A DNA stretch of 64,000 nucleotides from Embiotoca jacksoni. Its lineage: Eukaryota > Chordata > Actinopteri > Embiotocidae. Below the pieces are notes generated by a model. That model searched no databases. It worked only from the letters and a program-made list of their open reading frames with translations, and was not told where the DNA came from. Positions within the stretch are counted from its first letter, which is position 1. Each line of letters starts with the position of its first letter. The translations under genes and the position numbers were made by a program. Positions 25,951 through 38,424 of the stretch are shown piece by piece. The stretch covers positions 1,460,501 to 1,524,500 of the forward strand of contig JAKOON010000039.1 in NCBI GenBank assembly GCA_022577435.1, written 5' to 3'.

Positions 25951-26860
25951 CAATCCAGAATGCAAACAGGCCCAAAACATCGGCAGTGTAAAGCACCGCC
26001 GATTAATGAGCGGCTGTGATCGAAATGTGACATGTCCTTTGTGTTAAACAAAAGTCCAACCCTCATTAGCATGTTGTGATCGAAAGCCACTATTGACGAA
26101 ACAAAATAATGTGTTCGGGCCTTCCAAAGCCATCAAAAATCACTCTTTTAAAGAAAAACTGCTTTATGATCATGAACATGGTTAGGGTCACGGAATAATT
26201 GTGGTTTCCTTTTAAATTACTATTTCTTTCAGGTCAAGGGACTTTCATCATCATATTTACAGTAATAACCACTTTGTTGAGTTTAAGAAATAACCATGGT
26301 TATGTTTGAAAGATGCCGACATTTATAACTCTGGTTTCCTGCATCAAAATAAATAAAAAAAATGTCCAGCACTTCACAGTTCACAGGTTCAGTGTCACAA
26401 AAATATGTTCTAAAGCATTTTATGATGCCACACCACATTAATAACAGAGTCTGCTTGGGTATTTGACGCACAAAATCCATTTTGGTACAAAAAAACCCCC
26501 AAACAAAAACACGCAAATTTGGACCTGGCCTGGTTTCATAATTTTCTACCAAAACACAGAGTACCATGAAATTTGCAAAACTACAAAAAGTCTTTACAAA
26601 AAGTCGGGGTTTTTCAAGTACTTTCTCTCGGGCTTAGAGACACAGGATAGAGGCAGTCAGCATTGTAAACCAAGCATGTGTTTACATCGTCTCCGCTTTA
26701 TAATTCCACCACAGTTTGCAGTTCACAAATCCCCTCGGGTCGTGTTCTTCAGTGCACTTGTCATGCTGTGTCATACACCTCGGTGCTGTCGGAGCGTGAT
26801 GCACATGTTCATCAAAAATGCAGACAAGGCACTTTGATCACAAAATATGGGGCCCGGAGA
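25951..26860. other. AT-rich single-copy DNA, no gene seen
   Basis: Single-copy texture. A 124-codon plus-strand frame at 26463-26837 overlaps another on the same strand and has no recognisable domain. Confidence 0.35.
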
Positions 26861-27400
26861 GCCAGGCACGCAGGTGTTCGCTATCTTGACAATGTCGCTG
26901 CCTCGGTCCCATCTGGCCATACTGTAACATCCATATGCATGGTGTTCTCGAGCTCGCCTGGCATGCCACTACGCTCCAACAGCCCCCTGCGCACCCGACA
27001 CCTCCTCGTTGTTGGTACAAAGATAAGGACCGCAGAGGCGCTCCGCGATCTCAAGAGCACCTTTATGTACCCTTCCGCGGCTGTGACGACGCTCGTACTT
27101 TTCATTCCCATTTCTTTTAAATTCCTTCATTCCTTAATTTCCTAAACGTCGCAGTGAAAGGTGATGGTTTGAAAAACGGGGATATTTCTGTACTATAAAT
27201 GCAGAAAACCCTCAACTCCTCCAAAAATGGTCGCTGTTATTCTCGCGGCGTAGTTTAAATCGGCTGCAATTTGTACAAGCTTCTCCCGAAGCTCAATCGG
27301 TGGCTGTGGTGATGATGTCATCCGGAGACAAACCCCCGGAGCTGCTCCACAGACAGTGAATAATGGAACAACTGCTGCGACTCTGACAGCAGACATGGTG
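26861..27400. promoter_or_regulatory. CpG-rich patch, possible regulatory region or gene remnant
   Basis: This patch is richer in G+C and CpG than its surroundings: I count about 19 CpG in the 200 bases from 26875, including clusters such as CTCCGCGATC and GACGACGCTCG. Open frames occur on both strands (155 codons plus at 26678-27145; 91 codons minus at 27193-27468) without a recognisable domain. It could be a CpG island, the footprint of an old coding or mobile sequence, or local compositional drift. Confidence 0.3.
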
Positions 27401-28909
27401 ATTTTACTGGTGCACGGGCACATATTCTGATACACAGCTGGAAGCCCTACAGTCACATAAAAAGCCATACTATGAGCAGCCGGAGTGGGTCAATAATTCA
27501 CTCTCAATGGGCCATCACCGCAAAGTGTCCCCCAATGACATCATCAGGTTGAGGTTTTTAAAGCTTTGACTTCCAGCATAGGGAGACATCTGTTAGTTTG
27601 CAGACATTAACTTTATCGTGGAAAGTTCTCGCAGCAGCGCCATAAATTTGAGTTTTAAGGTGTATTTTCCCTTTCAGTTTAAGGACATGGTAAAACAAAA
27701 TACTACAACTGTAATCAAAATAACCTTATTAGGAACATAATGCTGTCAAATAACAATAAATAAACACAAAACCAAGACATTTAAACAAAAAATTAGGACA
27801 GTACAGAGCAACAAATGAGCCAAGGATATATCGCCTTACACAATGTGATCAAGAATTGGTTCTAAGTGAGAAGACATCCTGTCTATGAAGACAAATAGTC
27901 TCCCCAAAAAGCAGCACCCTGGTTTGTTGAGAGTACTGTAGTCCCATTGAGCTGCTTCTTTATGGTAGACGTGAATAAATAAATCGCTCGGACACATGGC
28001 TGCATCATCAAATACCCCGCACACAGAAATTTGCTGGGCTTTTCAGTGTTTCACGAGGTAGGAGTGTGAGCAATAAGCAAGCATCGAGTTTGTTTTTGTG
28101 CAGAGCAAAGCTGCAGCGCGGTACATGCGGGAGAGAGCAATATAACTTCCCAGAGACATAATACATCAAGGTTGTTTTTCAAAACTGCAATTGTTGTATG
28201 CCTCGAATACGTTGCCAAGTCCAGTCAAGTGCGATTGTGTCAAAAGCGGTAACAATGAAACGCTCAGCTGCGACCTTGGGGAAAAAAAAAAGTGTTGCAC
28301 TTGTGTTGGACTAACTTGGATGTTAGTCCAAGTGATTCATTTTATATTTTGTTGGCCTCCGGTGAAAACTAAATTACAGGCAGAAACACAGTTTAGATTT
28401 GTTTTGCTGAAGCATAATGTAATTTTCTCAGTGTGGTGTTATTTATTTCTAATGTTTATTAGTTTTAATATTCGAGTCAATAAATCAAGCGAAGAACTAA
28501 AAGAGCTGCTTTTTGCATTTTGCATGCGTTCCAGGCAGAACTGAAGTAACAGTGATTTTTCTATTATCCATCAGCCTCACATTTGGTTATATAGACCCAA
28601 CAAGTTCTGGAAGTGTCATTAGAACACCTAGCTATTAATATGAAGCAGTTGGAGGCTGGTGGCTGATTATTCATTACCTCTTGTCTACACACTTGCACAG
28701 CTGCCCGAGCAGTGTGTCGCTGTCACAGTCTCCCCATCTGTTTGGTGCTCGTGGTTAAAGTAAGCAATGAATGAATGAGGATGGGGAAACGGAAGACGGG
28801 CCTCGGGGAAGGGGAAGGCAGAGAGAAGAAGGGGGGAAACTGTCATGGGAATGAAAAGATAAATTACAACAATTCTGAGAATGTAATACACAAGAAATTA
28901 ACAAAGAGG
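27401..28909. other. Single-copy DNA, no gene seen
   Basis: No supported gene. A plus-strand frame of 117 codons at 28191-28544 lies in AT-rich sequence and has no domain I can name. Confidence 0.4.
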
Positions 28910-29340
28910 CTGAATTGCAGTGTTGAACTCTCGGCCGGATAATTATTTGAACAGATATTGTTTTGAAATGATGGGCTAAGGACTTAAAATGTTGTTTTCT
29001 TGGAAGGTCTGCTCGACACGAATGCTAGGTCTTATTTGAGGCTGGGTATTTTATTAGAAAATAAAATAAAATCAAATCAGTGTTGGTCTGCTGCATATAA
29101 AAGACCAAAAAAAATGTGGAAGACGTGAAGAAATAAAACAGTTAATCACGGTCACTCTTTGGAGGCTATTTTGAGTGCTTGAACACTAATTTAATCAGCC
29201 TGAATTCAGCTTTTCAGAAATTAATGAGCTATCATCATTAGGCTTTGATTGAGTAATTAATTTCATAGTGTAAATCTGACAGCTGTATGTCATGCACAAT
29301 AAAACTTGAAATTACATGTTAATGCCAATGGAGACCTGTG
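28910..29340. promoter_or_regulatory. Strong candidate conserved non-coding element
   Basis: Within about 430 repeat-free bases there are CACTAATTTAATCAGCC, CAGAAATTAATGAGC, ATCATCATTAGG, GATTGAGTAATTAATTTC and CATGTTAATGCCAATGG. These are closely packed homeodomain, LIM/PBX-like and NF-Y-like cores, plus CAGCTGTATGTCATGC. The texture matches deeply conserved enhancers. The family or neighbouring gene cannot be named from sequence alone. Confidence 0.35.
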
Positions 29341-29467
29341 GAATGAAAAAAAACAAAAAAATAAATCCATCGATTGCTTTCCGGGACTGATTTTATGCAG
29401 CTCTAAGTTTTAATTAATGCCAGAATTGTTGAAACCCAATGGCGTCCTTTGGTGCCTCTCCCCGACT
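29341..29467. other. Short AT-rich spacer
   Basis: A-rich stretch between the enhancer-like block and the repeat fragment. Nothing else seen. Confidence 0.4.
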
Positions 29468-29535
29468 TGTTCAAATATGGTCACTTCTGGGTCCAAAAAA
29501 ACAAGATGGCGACTGACAAAATGCAAGACTTAGTG
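29468..29535 (+). repeat. Dispersed fish repeat, fragment B
   Basis: The fragment has TTCAAATATGGTCACTTCTGG, then AACAAGATGGCGACTGAC and AAAATGCAAGACTTAG. The first phrase is the reverse complement of the CCATATTTGGA phrase in copies A (20.2 kb) and C (38.5 kb), and the last corresponds to their AAAATGC end. It is an opposite-orientation partial copy of the same family and retains an internal AAGATGGCGAC segment lost from copy C. Confidence 0.6.
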
Positions 29536-31530
29536 TGAATAATGGGTATTTGGGTATAATAGAGAGGTTTTATAATTCAGATAAGTGAAGATAAACTCCA
29601 GCTCCTAGGTCTCGCTGGTGGGTTTTTAGTACTTTTTGGACAACAATGGAGCTCTACTGCACACCGGATGGAGCTTTTCAGGCTTTAACAATATAGACAA
29701 CATATCCTCACAGGATCACTTATTTGTTGATTTTAGTCTTTTCATGGGATTTGTCGGCAGCAAGAAAAAAATATAAAAGATGACCAGAATTCTCACAAGC
29801 TTCCACACCGTTTCATATCAAGGTCGGCAGAAATATGTCTAAATCCTATCTTCCTCTATCAAGATAAGAAATGACACGCACCGGGTTGCTGTGAAGACGG
29901 GGAGATTTCCTTTGGAAGTTGCACTTCTTCGGAGATGCAGAGGTGTGATGCTTGCATATGAGCTTGTGTTAAATTGAATCCAAGACAGTAAACACAACGG
30001 AGATAGATACATACACCAGCCTCTTGCCTCACGGGTCAGCCCGGCTTACACAATGTACTCCTTTACAGTACTTACATTTCAGATGTATTGCATTCATCAG
30101 CATACATTGTATCAGCTATTGTGGGAATAAAATGCAATGTACAGCCGAGGAATACACTAACAAGCAAGATAAATACTGCATAAGCAGGTACCTCCTTGTT
30201 GTTCAAACTGATGTGGAAAAAACGAGGTAAAGACGTGGAAGCCGGTAAGAAAATGACATGCCTTGGCTCTATAATGTCAAAAGGTGTATTAAAAAATATA
30301 CTGGTTGGTATCTTGGGTCTGTGGATGCCTAAACTCAAAGAAGCTGGTTTTCTTTTTTTCTTGCTCTTTCACATCACATCCTTTCATTTTTAATTAATCT
30401 CCAGGTTTAAGCTTGCGAAGTCTCACAAACCAATTAAATACAGTCAGTCTTCTGCCTTGAGTTGTTCATCAACTCAGAACCTTAAATACCCTGCCTGTAA
30501 AAAAAAAAAAAATGCATATGCAACCGAGCGTATGCACATGACGCTCTGCTTCAACCTTCTGGAACCTCCCGGAACCTTCAAAGTAATAAAATCCATGAAA
30601 ATCCATGTTGTTTAAAAATCCTCATCCACCGTGGAGGGACGATACCGTATGTTCCATACAAGGGAAGGCCAGATATAATCGTCCGAGCTCGTGTAAGCTT
30701 CAAACATTTAATCAATCATGCTACATCATTTCTGAAGCCGTTGACTGGGGACTATCTTTCCTGTTGTCGACATTACGGGCAATGAATTTCACAGAATACT
30801 GGTGCTGAATTACCCATTGGTTTCTCAAGGGAATTGGAATCCGCAAGGATATATTTTAGACCTTGCTTTGCAACGTACTATTTGTTTCTTTATTGATGAC
30901 ATGATGGTTTCTTAAAATGTCAATTAACGATACTCGCGGTGTGACTCGTGGGATTCGCAATGTCATCCAAGTCTCACATAGCCATGCTGTGTCAGCACTG
31001 GAGGATGGCCTGTGTGCACCCACATTTCACTCTGCTAAAGGTACAAATAATTACTCTGACTTGTTTGTATTTCTTTAAACCAATCACGATCATCTTGGGA
31101 GATGCCATGCCCTGGATCCTGCCAGAGTTAGGCAGGGACTTGTTTTGGTGGAACATTTGCAAGTGAGAAGGTTAGCCATGACATAAAAATGGCCATATCC
31201 AAAAAAGAACCAAGCAGGCCTGCCTTATTCCATGAACCAAATCTGTATCAAAACGTGTCATTTACATTGTGTTGGTTGCCCACTTGGGGGTTGTTGTTGT
31301 CATCTCCCGTAGCGATGGAGATTTCTGGAAATGATAACGGGAAGATTACTGAAAGGAAAAAGAGTGTTGGCTGAAAAGCCAGCCAATGGCGGGCTTACAC
31401 CAAAATTCTACGTTCTAGTTTAATAGGACCGCGGTGCCTAATTATAGGCACCCAGCATGGTTGTAGAACATTAGTTTTGTTTATAGCCCTGGCAAAATAG
31501 TTGTCTTTGTGTTAGTATACTGTACATGCG
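29536..31530. other. Single-copy DNA, no gene seen
   Basis: AT-rich sequence with an A13 run near 30499. No coding or RNA feature is supported. Confidence 0.4.
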
Positions 31531-31599
<69 letters not shown>

Positions 31600-31602
31600 A
31601 CA
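31531..31602. repeat. Interrupted (CA)n microsatellite
   Basis: About 33 CA units with imperfect interruptions (CATA near 31536 and CGCA near 31563). Confidence 0.97.
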
Positions 31603-32000
31603 CCCAAGTGAAATGCATGAATAATTAAAGGCAACGTGTTGCACCTTATTAAAATGCAACTTGTGATTAATCCTTATGCCCCAGTACCTCAGCTTTTGCT
31701 GACCCATTTTTATGCTTCTGCGCTCCCGATATGGTTCATAAGTTCACAAAATTGCTCTGGAAATTAATAACACATCATTATGCATTTAAGGTAACACAAT
31801 TAAACATCTTGTTATTATTATCACCGTCCAAATATAGTGTGCCGTTTCCCTACTCCTGGCGCTCCCTGATACAGTCGAGGATACCTTAATTGAGGAGACT
31901 TTAAGCAGGGTTAATGCCATAATGGAATAATGTATTCCGTAAGTGAGGCAACAAAGACCTCATATCTGCCACAAACAATAAATAGATAAATAGCAGACCA
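31603..32000. promoter_or_regulatory. Candidate conserved non-coding element
   Basis: Repeat-free block beside the microsatellite with GCATGAATAATTAAAGG, GTGATTAATCC, GAAATTAATAACACATC, ATTATGCATTTAAGG and CCTTAATTGAGG, i.e. several homeodomain/POU-like cores in 400 bp. Motif-based inference only. Confidence 0.3.
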
Positions 32001-34495
32001 TGCTGAAAACAAAAGTGGAGGTTATTTTGTCTTCATGATGACACCGCAGCAGAGATACTGTGCCAGAGATCTGCCTAAAACACGGTCACACATTTGATGT
32101 GAACTGTATTTGATGGCTGGCTGACAGCTTTCAACTTGCGCCCGGCCTCCCCCTCTTTTCTCCCATTGTCAGAAAGTATTTTGTCTCCACTTGACTCAGT
32201 GTTGGGAGCTGGCGGCTTCTGGTTGAAGGCTGTGATGGGATTTGGGGAATAACTGCTACTCCAGATTAAGGATGGAGATGAGGATGACTAGTGACTGACA
32301 AAACAGACTTCTGGGAGGGCTTAGTTACTTTACAGTATCAAGGTCAAGCAGTGGTGAAGGAGAGACTTCATTGGGTAAGTGCCAGTAGAGTGCGGACCGA
32401 CCTGCTCATGATAGTTAAAATAAATGGTTGTGACAGAGCAGGGTTAGGGCACCACCTCCAGCCTGTTGCGGTAAAATATCTCAGGTATGTTTTCTCTTGA
32501 TTTCATTTAAAGATGCCCTAAAAGAGACCAAAACAGAAAGAAATATAAACCACCAACCCTCCCAGCTGGTTTATTAGATCTTCCTTGAAAAAAGACGTCT
32601 TAAATATTATTCAGATGGACGAGGGAAATTAATTACATAGCTTACGAAAGCAAAGAAATTGCTTTAATGTACTGCACCTGCACAGAACACACACTGTGTA
32701 GGAGAATGCCCGCTGTATCCCTCCAATGGTTTACATAACTGAAATGATGTGCTTCAGCTCTTCTTTGCTTATCACCATGAGCCACACTTTATTGCTAGGG
32801 CCACCTCAAAGAAAATTAAATGCAGCCTCATTCGTTTGATACCCCCCAAGCACATTCTGTGAGGTTCTATTGCTGCCGAGATATTGTTGAGCTGTTGTAT
32901 TTTTCAAACGCTCCCCCCAAAAGATCCAGCTAAATGCCATACTTTCTCTCAGTTTTCTTTTCGGCGCAATCACAATGGCTCACATTAGCTTTTGACTCCT
33001 TTCTGCACCCCAGTGTGCCTGACAATGTCCTTATGGCTGGTAAAAACAATGAACAATAACGGTGACAGAACACAGTTCTGTCGTATTGTGTGTATTCTAT
33101 TCTGCTGTACTTAACTAACATTTTTACCAGAGAGATTTTGATGAGTGTAGAGCCTCGTGAAAAAGCCCCGCAAATGATTAAGTTATACAACGAGATTGAA
33201 TGCCCACTAAATTAGTCGCCGTAAGCTTCTTGCTGTCAACTATTACTTCATCATCCTTCCTGTTCAGAAAATAATAAAACATATGGGAAAAGTGTAACTT
33301 AATTTCAATAAGTATTCTTCAATGGCTTCTTGACCTTTCTGATTCTAATCAAAGCATTTGTTAATGAAGCTTTTACTCCTTTCAGAGAAATATGAAAATG
33401 ACTTCAGGCCTTGTTTTACATGACCACCACATGCACAACTTATGTAATGCTTGCATATAAATAGAGACTCTGTGGTGGGTTTACAGCATGGACACATTGT
33501 GACTTCCCATTTCCCATTATAGTGATTTAATAGAATGGAAAAAATATATTACAATAGTGTGTCCCTGTTTTACTGTACATGACAGGAGCTAAAAGAACTT
33601 TGTTGGTATTCTGCATGATAAATGATTGAGGTTATGAACAGCATATTGCATAATCTGTGCATGCAATCTGTTTTGCTGCAAGAACTCAGCAAAGCCGGGG
33701 AAAAAGAACAACATAAAAAAGCAACCCTCCATAAGAGCTATAATGAAATCATGAAAACATGGTCTTTATTAAAAGGGAATTGCATCAACCAAGCTAGCAA
33801 CTGCCCCAATCTCCCAAGGACTGCCTTCTTGTAGGTATAAGAGTTTGTATATTTTCCTAAATCATTTTGTAGTAGTCAAAATCACTAAATGCTGCTGGGC
33901 CACTCCTTGTTTTTGCCCAGGGGCCTTATAACAGATTATTTCAGCTCTGTATTAAATAAACTATCTCCATGTATGGCTTTTTTTGTGTGCAAAAGAAGCC
34001 AAGAAAATATCTGTTGCCTTGCACTGTCGTCATGGATGACGTGTTTATTCTTACAGACCCATTATTTCTTTTTTTGTGTGCTTTTGTAATTATTAAATGT
34101 TCATATGAGCATCATCTCAACATTTTAAATCTGCAATTACCCACATACTTTGTGCCCCACTAATTATATATCTGTCTATCATTATTTTCACATTACAATT
34201 AACATAAAGGCTGTGATTACAAATCCTTTGTATTCTCTGTCCTGCACATCCACCTCTTTTCACAGCACACCACCTCCTGCAGTTACTCAAATGTGACCGA
34301 ACGCTTTAACACAACCATTTCTATTTTCAATATACCTGGTTTTCAAGAGCGAAAGCCTGAAGTAACTTGTTCATTCCTTTTTTTCTGCACATCATCTTCT
34401 TTTTTTCTTTTTTTTAACTGAATAATGATGCAACTGCCTTCAAAATGAATGCAACTCCACACATTTCATTTCAAAGTATAAGCAGAGAGAGAGAG
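32001..34495. other. AT-rich single-copy DNA, possibly containing further regulatory blocks
   Basis: The part at about 32500-32830 has enhancer-like AT-rich texture (GGAAATTAATTACATAGC near 32619). A 70-codon plus-strand frame at 33622-33834 has a helix-like translation but no recognised family and no convincing splice context. No gene is called. Confidence 0.35.
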
Positions 34496-34563
34496 AGAAA
34501 AAAAAAAAAAGACTGTCAAGACCTGCCAGGACACAGAAATGTATATTCATGTTGGGTCTGTTC

Positions 34564-34585
34564 TTTTTTTTTTTTTTTTTTTTTT
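34564..34585. repeat. Poly-T tract (T22)
   Basis: Uninterrupted run of 22 T, 50 bases after an AG-repeat/A-run at about 34484-34510. Confidence 0.93.
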
Positions 34586-35109
34586 ACATTATTACTTGAT
34601 ACTGATTTTAAACTTTGCACCAAACCATCTGCAGAATGGCTACGGGTATATTGCTGTGACTGTGATCATAGAAAATGAAAGGATCTCTCAGAAAAATTTT
34701 GATCAGCATTTACTTTGAACTTTGGAGAAGAATATGCAATATTTTGGAACTCAATTCCAGAATACCTTGGCAGGTTCAAAATACTTACTTTGCATTGGGA
34801 ACAACGATAACATTATTTCAGCAGGTAAAGGAAACGGGCAAGATATATTCTGGAATATTGGCATCATAAATGCAGGGCTTAAAAAAAAGTTGTATGCTCA
34901 TGCGATCATTACAACCAATTAGAAAGTTTCTGAATACATGTTTAACTCATCCATAACTTTTGGAGCCAAACCAAAATATATCATAAAAACACCAACTTTC
35001 GACCGGGTCCATGTATAATAAGTTCGAGAATGCAATTATCTCTTACCTCACCCAAATTACAAGCACATTAAAAGGGTAGCACAAGTTTCCCAGTCATACT
35101 ATCCTGGTC
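34586..35109. other. AT-rich single-copy DNA, no gene seen
   Basis: Two overlapping 64-66 codon plus-strand frames occur with no recognised domain. Confidence 0.4.
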
Positions 35110-35769
35110 CTATTCCTGAAACCACAGAATAACAATTTGGGTGAGAAGTGGTGGAAGAGGAACTTTAACAAGCGAAGGAGGGAGAGAGAAGACATTTTGA
35201 GAGCAATTAGTGTGTGGAGAGGAGAGGGGAAATGATTTGGTGAGGAGAAGTTGATGGAAAGACCCTCTTGATAAGTGAGTGACTTCTGAAGTCTTATGGG
35301 TCATCTCACTGCTGGAAAGCCCGAGGAGACAGCGGGTCGAGACTGATCGGCTCAATGAACAGGTCAACACAGGGAAAGCGATTGCAAAGTGTCCACGAGT
35401 GGCAGAGGAGACTCTAGTGGGCAAGACAGGGCTGTGGGGGAGTGGATCCCTTGGAAGTGTGGCATGCCAGTATATAATCAGAGTTATGAATGTGATACAA
35501 TCAGACTTGGGCTGCCGGGGGGGATGTGAGGAGCAATTTGAGATGTTGAAGGTGAGACCAACTTCAGTCTTCTGGAAGGGCTCCCCCCCGCCCCTCCCTG
35601 GACCTGAGGGGGGGGGGGGGGGGTGTAAAAGGAAGTGGTTGCAAGTTGGCCTGCGGTGGGCCAGGACAAATTCCATCAGAAAGTTGTTTGTGGCAGTTTG
35701 GTTGAAGAGCTTTGTAGGTACTTCCATTGGAACGTTTTTGGAGTAGTCTTGAAACAATGAGGCAATCAA
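35110..35769 (-). other. Longest open frame of the window (219 codons), probably not a gene
   Basis: A minus-strand ATG frame of 219 codons overlaps a plus-strand frame of 155 codons (35279-35746). The translation is Ser/Pro/Leu-rich, contains a PPPPP run made by the G16 tract at 35608-35623, and has no domain, signal peptide or known family. The region is purine-rich on the plus strand, which removes stop codons on both strands and explains the openness. I treat it as non-coding, but it is the first frame to test against transcript data. Confidence 0.2.
35608..35623 (+). repeat. Poly-G tract (G16)
   Basis: Sixteen consecutive G are preceded within 30 bases by two C-rich runs (35583-35598), so the area could form a snap-back or G-quadruplex. 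Confidence 0.9.
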
Positions 35770-36386
35770 TCCAACTGAACCAGGAATGAAGATTCTTTAA
35801 GTTCTTCGAGAGCTCTGTTTCATCCTCACTTAAACCTAGAGTGCGCGACTTTTGGCGACCCCTTCCCTAAATTCAATCGTAACTAAAAAGGTCCAGCGCT
35901 GGCATAGGAACAGAAAATAAAGAACAGACCTCAGAAGCAGATATAGTGTAATGTATATAAATAGACATTATCTCCTACTATCAAAGCTATTTGTGATACA
36001 AACCAACCAACGCCAGGACAAGACTCACACCACTGTCAATAAGGTAAGTCAATTGTTACAGATTTTGGGTAGCTAATTCATTGTAAAAAAAAATATCATA
36101 CTTTCAAGGTTGTAGCTTCTCAAAACTCAGAATTTGATTGTTAGAATTTAATATTTGATGATCAAACTAAGGAGTTATCGAGTCTTCCATCACTGATCAC
36201 ATCACCAAACCTTTAAAGAACCCTAATCTATAATCTTCACCCAAACAAACTAATTTATCAATTTACTGTGTTGTCTGATTCCAACCTTGTGGTTCAGCAG
36301 GGTAATCATAGTGGGATGGTTATCACCCTTTCAGGATCAATACTTACACAATGAATCACTCCCTTATTGTTTGTGCTGTGTAATAG
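35770..36386. other. Single-copy DNA, no gene seen
   Basis: Mixed composition leading up to the exon-like segment. No repeat recognised. Confidence 0.4.
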
Positions 36387-36536
36387 TACACAGTGGCACA
36401 CAAGACTTGCAGAAATAAGGAACTTCTTGGAAAAAGAGGAGCCCGTTTTTGTTAAGACAGAGTACAAAATGGTCGGCAGACACCCATCGGTCTCCGAGGC
36501 ATGCACAGACATGCGCCTCAACCTGAGTGTTAGAAG
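36387..36536 (+). other. Exon-like segment (open frame ending at a perfect splice donor), unconfirmed
   Basis: A reading frame is open without an ATG from 36355 to 36537, about 61 codons. It ends at AAG|GTGAGT (36536/36537), a full match to the vertebrate donor consensus. A possible acceptor is TTTGTGCTGTGTAATAG ending at 36386, which gives a 150-base exon. The translation includes LAEIRNFLEKEEPVFVKTEY then KMVGRHPSVSEACTDMRLNL and is not low-complexity. I do not recognise a family. A 96-codon minus-strand frame overlaps it, so even the strand is uncertain. Confidence 0.2.
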
Positions 36537-37559
36537 GTGAGTGAGAAAAATAGACCTGAGTGGTACTGGCATTGAAATGAGAATCCAAGAAACAAGGTCT
36601 CAGGCCAAGGACTGAACCCCCGAGGATCCCAGAGGAGGAGGTGAGAGCTGACAACCGAGTTCCCCTTCACACTTCCTTCTTAGAATGATAATGAATCTGG
36701 CCTTAAGGATATATTGCAGCATTCAAATATGCAACAGATTCCCAAAGCAAAACACAATAATGATCCAATGTAACCAAGATACTGTGCAGTGTTATGATCT
36801 TTTTTTTTTTTTCTTCTTCTCCTTATTGCACTGGCAAGTCTAAAACCAGACATACCTGAAGGTTTTTGGGATGTATTGTTGTGAAAAGACTTTTTCCTGC
36901 CTACACAAGGAGCTCGCCAATTATTCCATACTAATTTTGTACTTAACCAGATACATTCATTCCCACTGGCTTCGCCTCAAGATAAACTTTCATGCATTTC
37001 CACTTGATTGATAGGAAGTTTCTAAAACAGGATACCTGCAGTGGAGATGATGGCGTTCCCATCATCAAAGAATTCCAGTTTTCAAAAGAACAAAAATAAG
37101 ATGGTCTCTCACAGGGAATTTGTGGCAAGTTTACCTTTCACACAGCATTGCACAGCTTCAGGTTGGAGTAATTATATACTGTTAAGCGAGTCCCAGACGG
37201 CTCATGAGAACATGGGAGAGAGAGGGGAATATGTGCTCTTGAAGTATTATATTCCTTTGAGAAGCACTCCATTTTAAAAAAAATATTTCATTATTTATTT
37301 TCTTCCATCCCACAGCGCTTTGACTTCAAAGGACTGAAACATTCCTCGAGTAACCAGGTTTCTATGTCTAATTAAGGATTCAAGAGGTGCTGCTTCTTGA
37401 AACTAGGTGTTTTTGTAAACAATCAATATTTCCCTGCTAGAAATAGATACTTCAGAGCCAAATATGATATGACTCAGAATCAAAACAGTAATCAACCAGC
37501 CGAAATTACACAGAAATATGTTGCAGTAAAAGACGACGCTTAACATGTGCCACTTAACA
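36537..37559. other. Single-copy DNA, no gene seen
   Basis: T run near 36801-36812 and AT-rich sequence. No supported gene or repeat. Confidence 0.4.
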
Positions 37560-37780
37560 TTGTAATTTCAGCCATGATTAACAGTGCCTTATAATAACAA
37601 ATGCATCAGCTATGTCATGACAGATAGAGGTTTTGCATAGAAAATAATCGACCGTGCAATATTGTACTTTCACTCCGAGGAAATAAATATTCTGTATCAA
37701 ACAGCTGACTGGCCTCAGGCATCAATCATTGTCTCCATAAAGAGAATAATAAAAGACTGAACATATCTTGAGTATCAAGT
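37560..37780. promoter_or_regulatory. Possible conserved non-coding element
   Basis: Repeat-free AT-rich block with GCCATGATTAACAGTGCC, ACAAATGCATCAGC, AAATAATCGACCG and GCATCAATCATTGTC, which contain homeodomain- and SOX-like cores. Motif-based only. Confidence 0.25.
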
Positions 37781-38424
37781 AGCCACGGTTTTACAAGTCG
37801 GTGTTATATTTCCGATTATTACCTTTTATTAGGGGTGTTTGAGCTTGGTTTTTGTTTTTTTTATACAAATCTTGGCTCTTTTAAAGTAAAAACATTTAGA
37901 AAACAAATTATTTAATGCATTTTTTTCAAGAAAATGATTAAGGAAATGCAATCATTAGAACATTTGTATTCCTCTGTTAACCTAGATCAGTACCATATAG
38001 GCAGAAAGGGACTGGATAGGTGCATGGGAAAACTTAGTTGCCTTTTTAACTTTATTTGGCTCACAATTTAACAGCAAGATCATCCACATCAATATGGCAG
38101 ACTGGGACTTAATCCAGCTATTTACATAATCTTCTGGTGAAATGTAAATGGGGCTATTACTGTAATCATGGGACATCAGAGAGATTTTTGTTTTCTTTTA
38201 TGAAAGTTGGAAAGAAGATCTGGCCAGCTGGTATATGAATCTGCAATCGGAGTTTCAATATTTCTTCGACGGTAACAAAGGCTTTGATTGTTGATTAAAG
38301 CAGACAGTGCCGAGCATCATTAATGTATTGAAGGGTAACTGTATGATCATGGACTAATTCCATTAACTCAGCTGTACAGGTTTAGCGAAAATAAAATGGC
38401 AACCAACTGCGATGTCACACATTA
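37781..38424. other. AT-rich single-copy DNA, no gene seen
   Basis: T- and A-rich patches. No recognised feature. Confidence 0.4.

Noticed and set aside
33622..33834. 70-codon frame with helix-like translation
   Set aside because: AT-rich surroundings, no known family, and no acceptable splice donor or promoter. Helical look is not enough.
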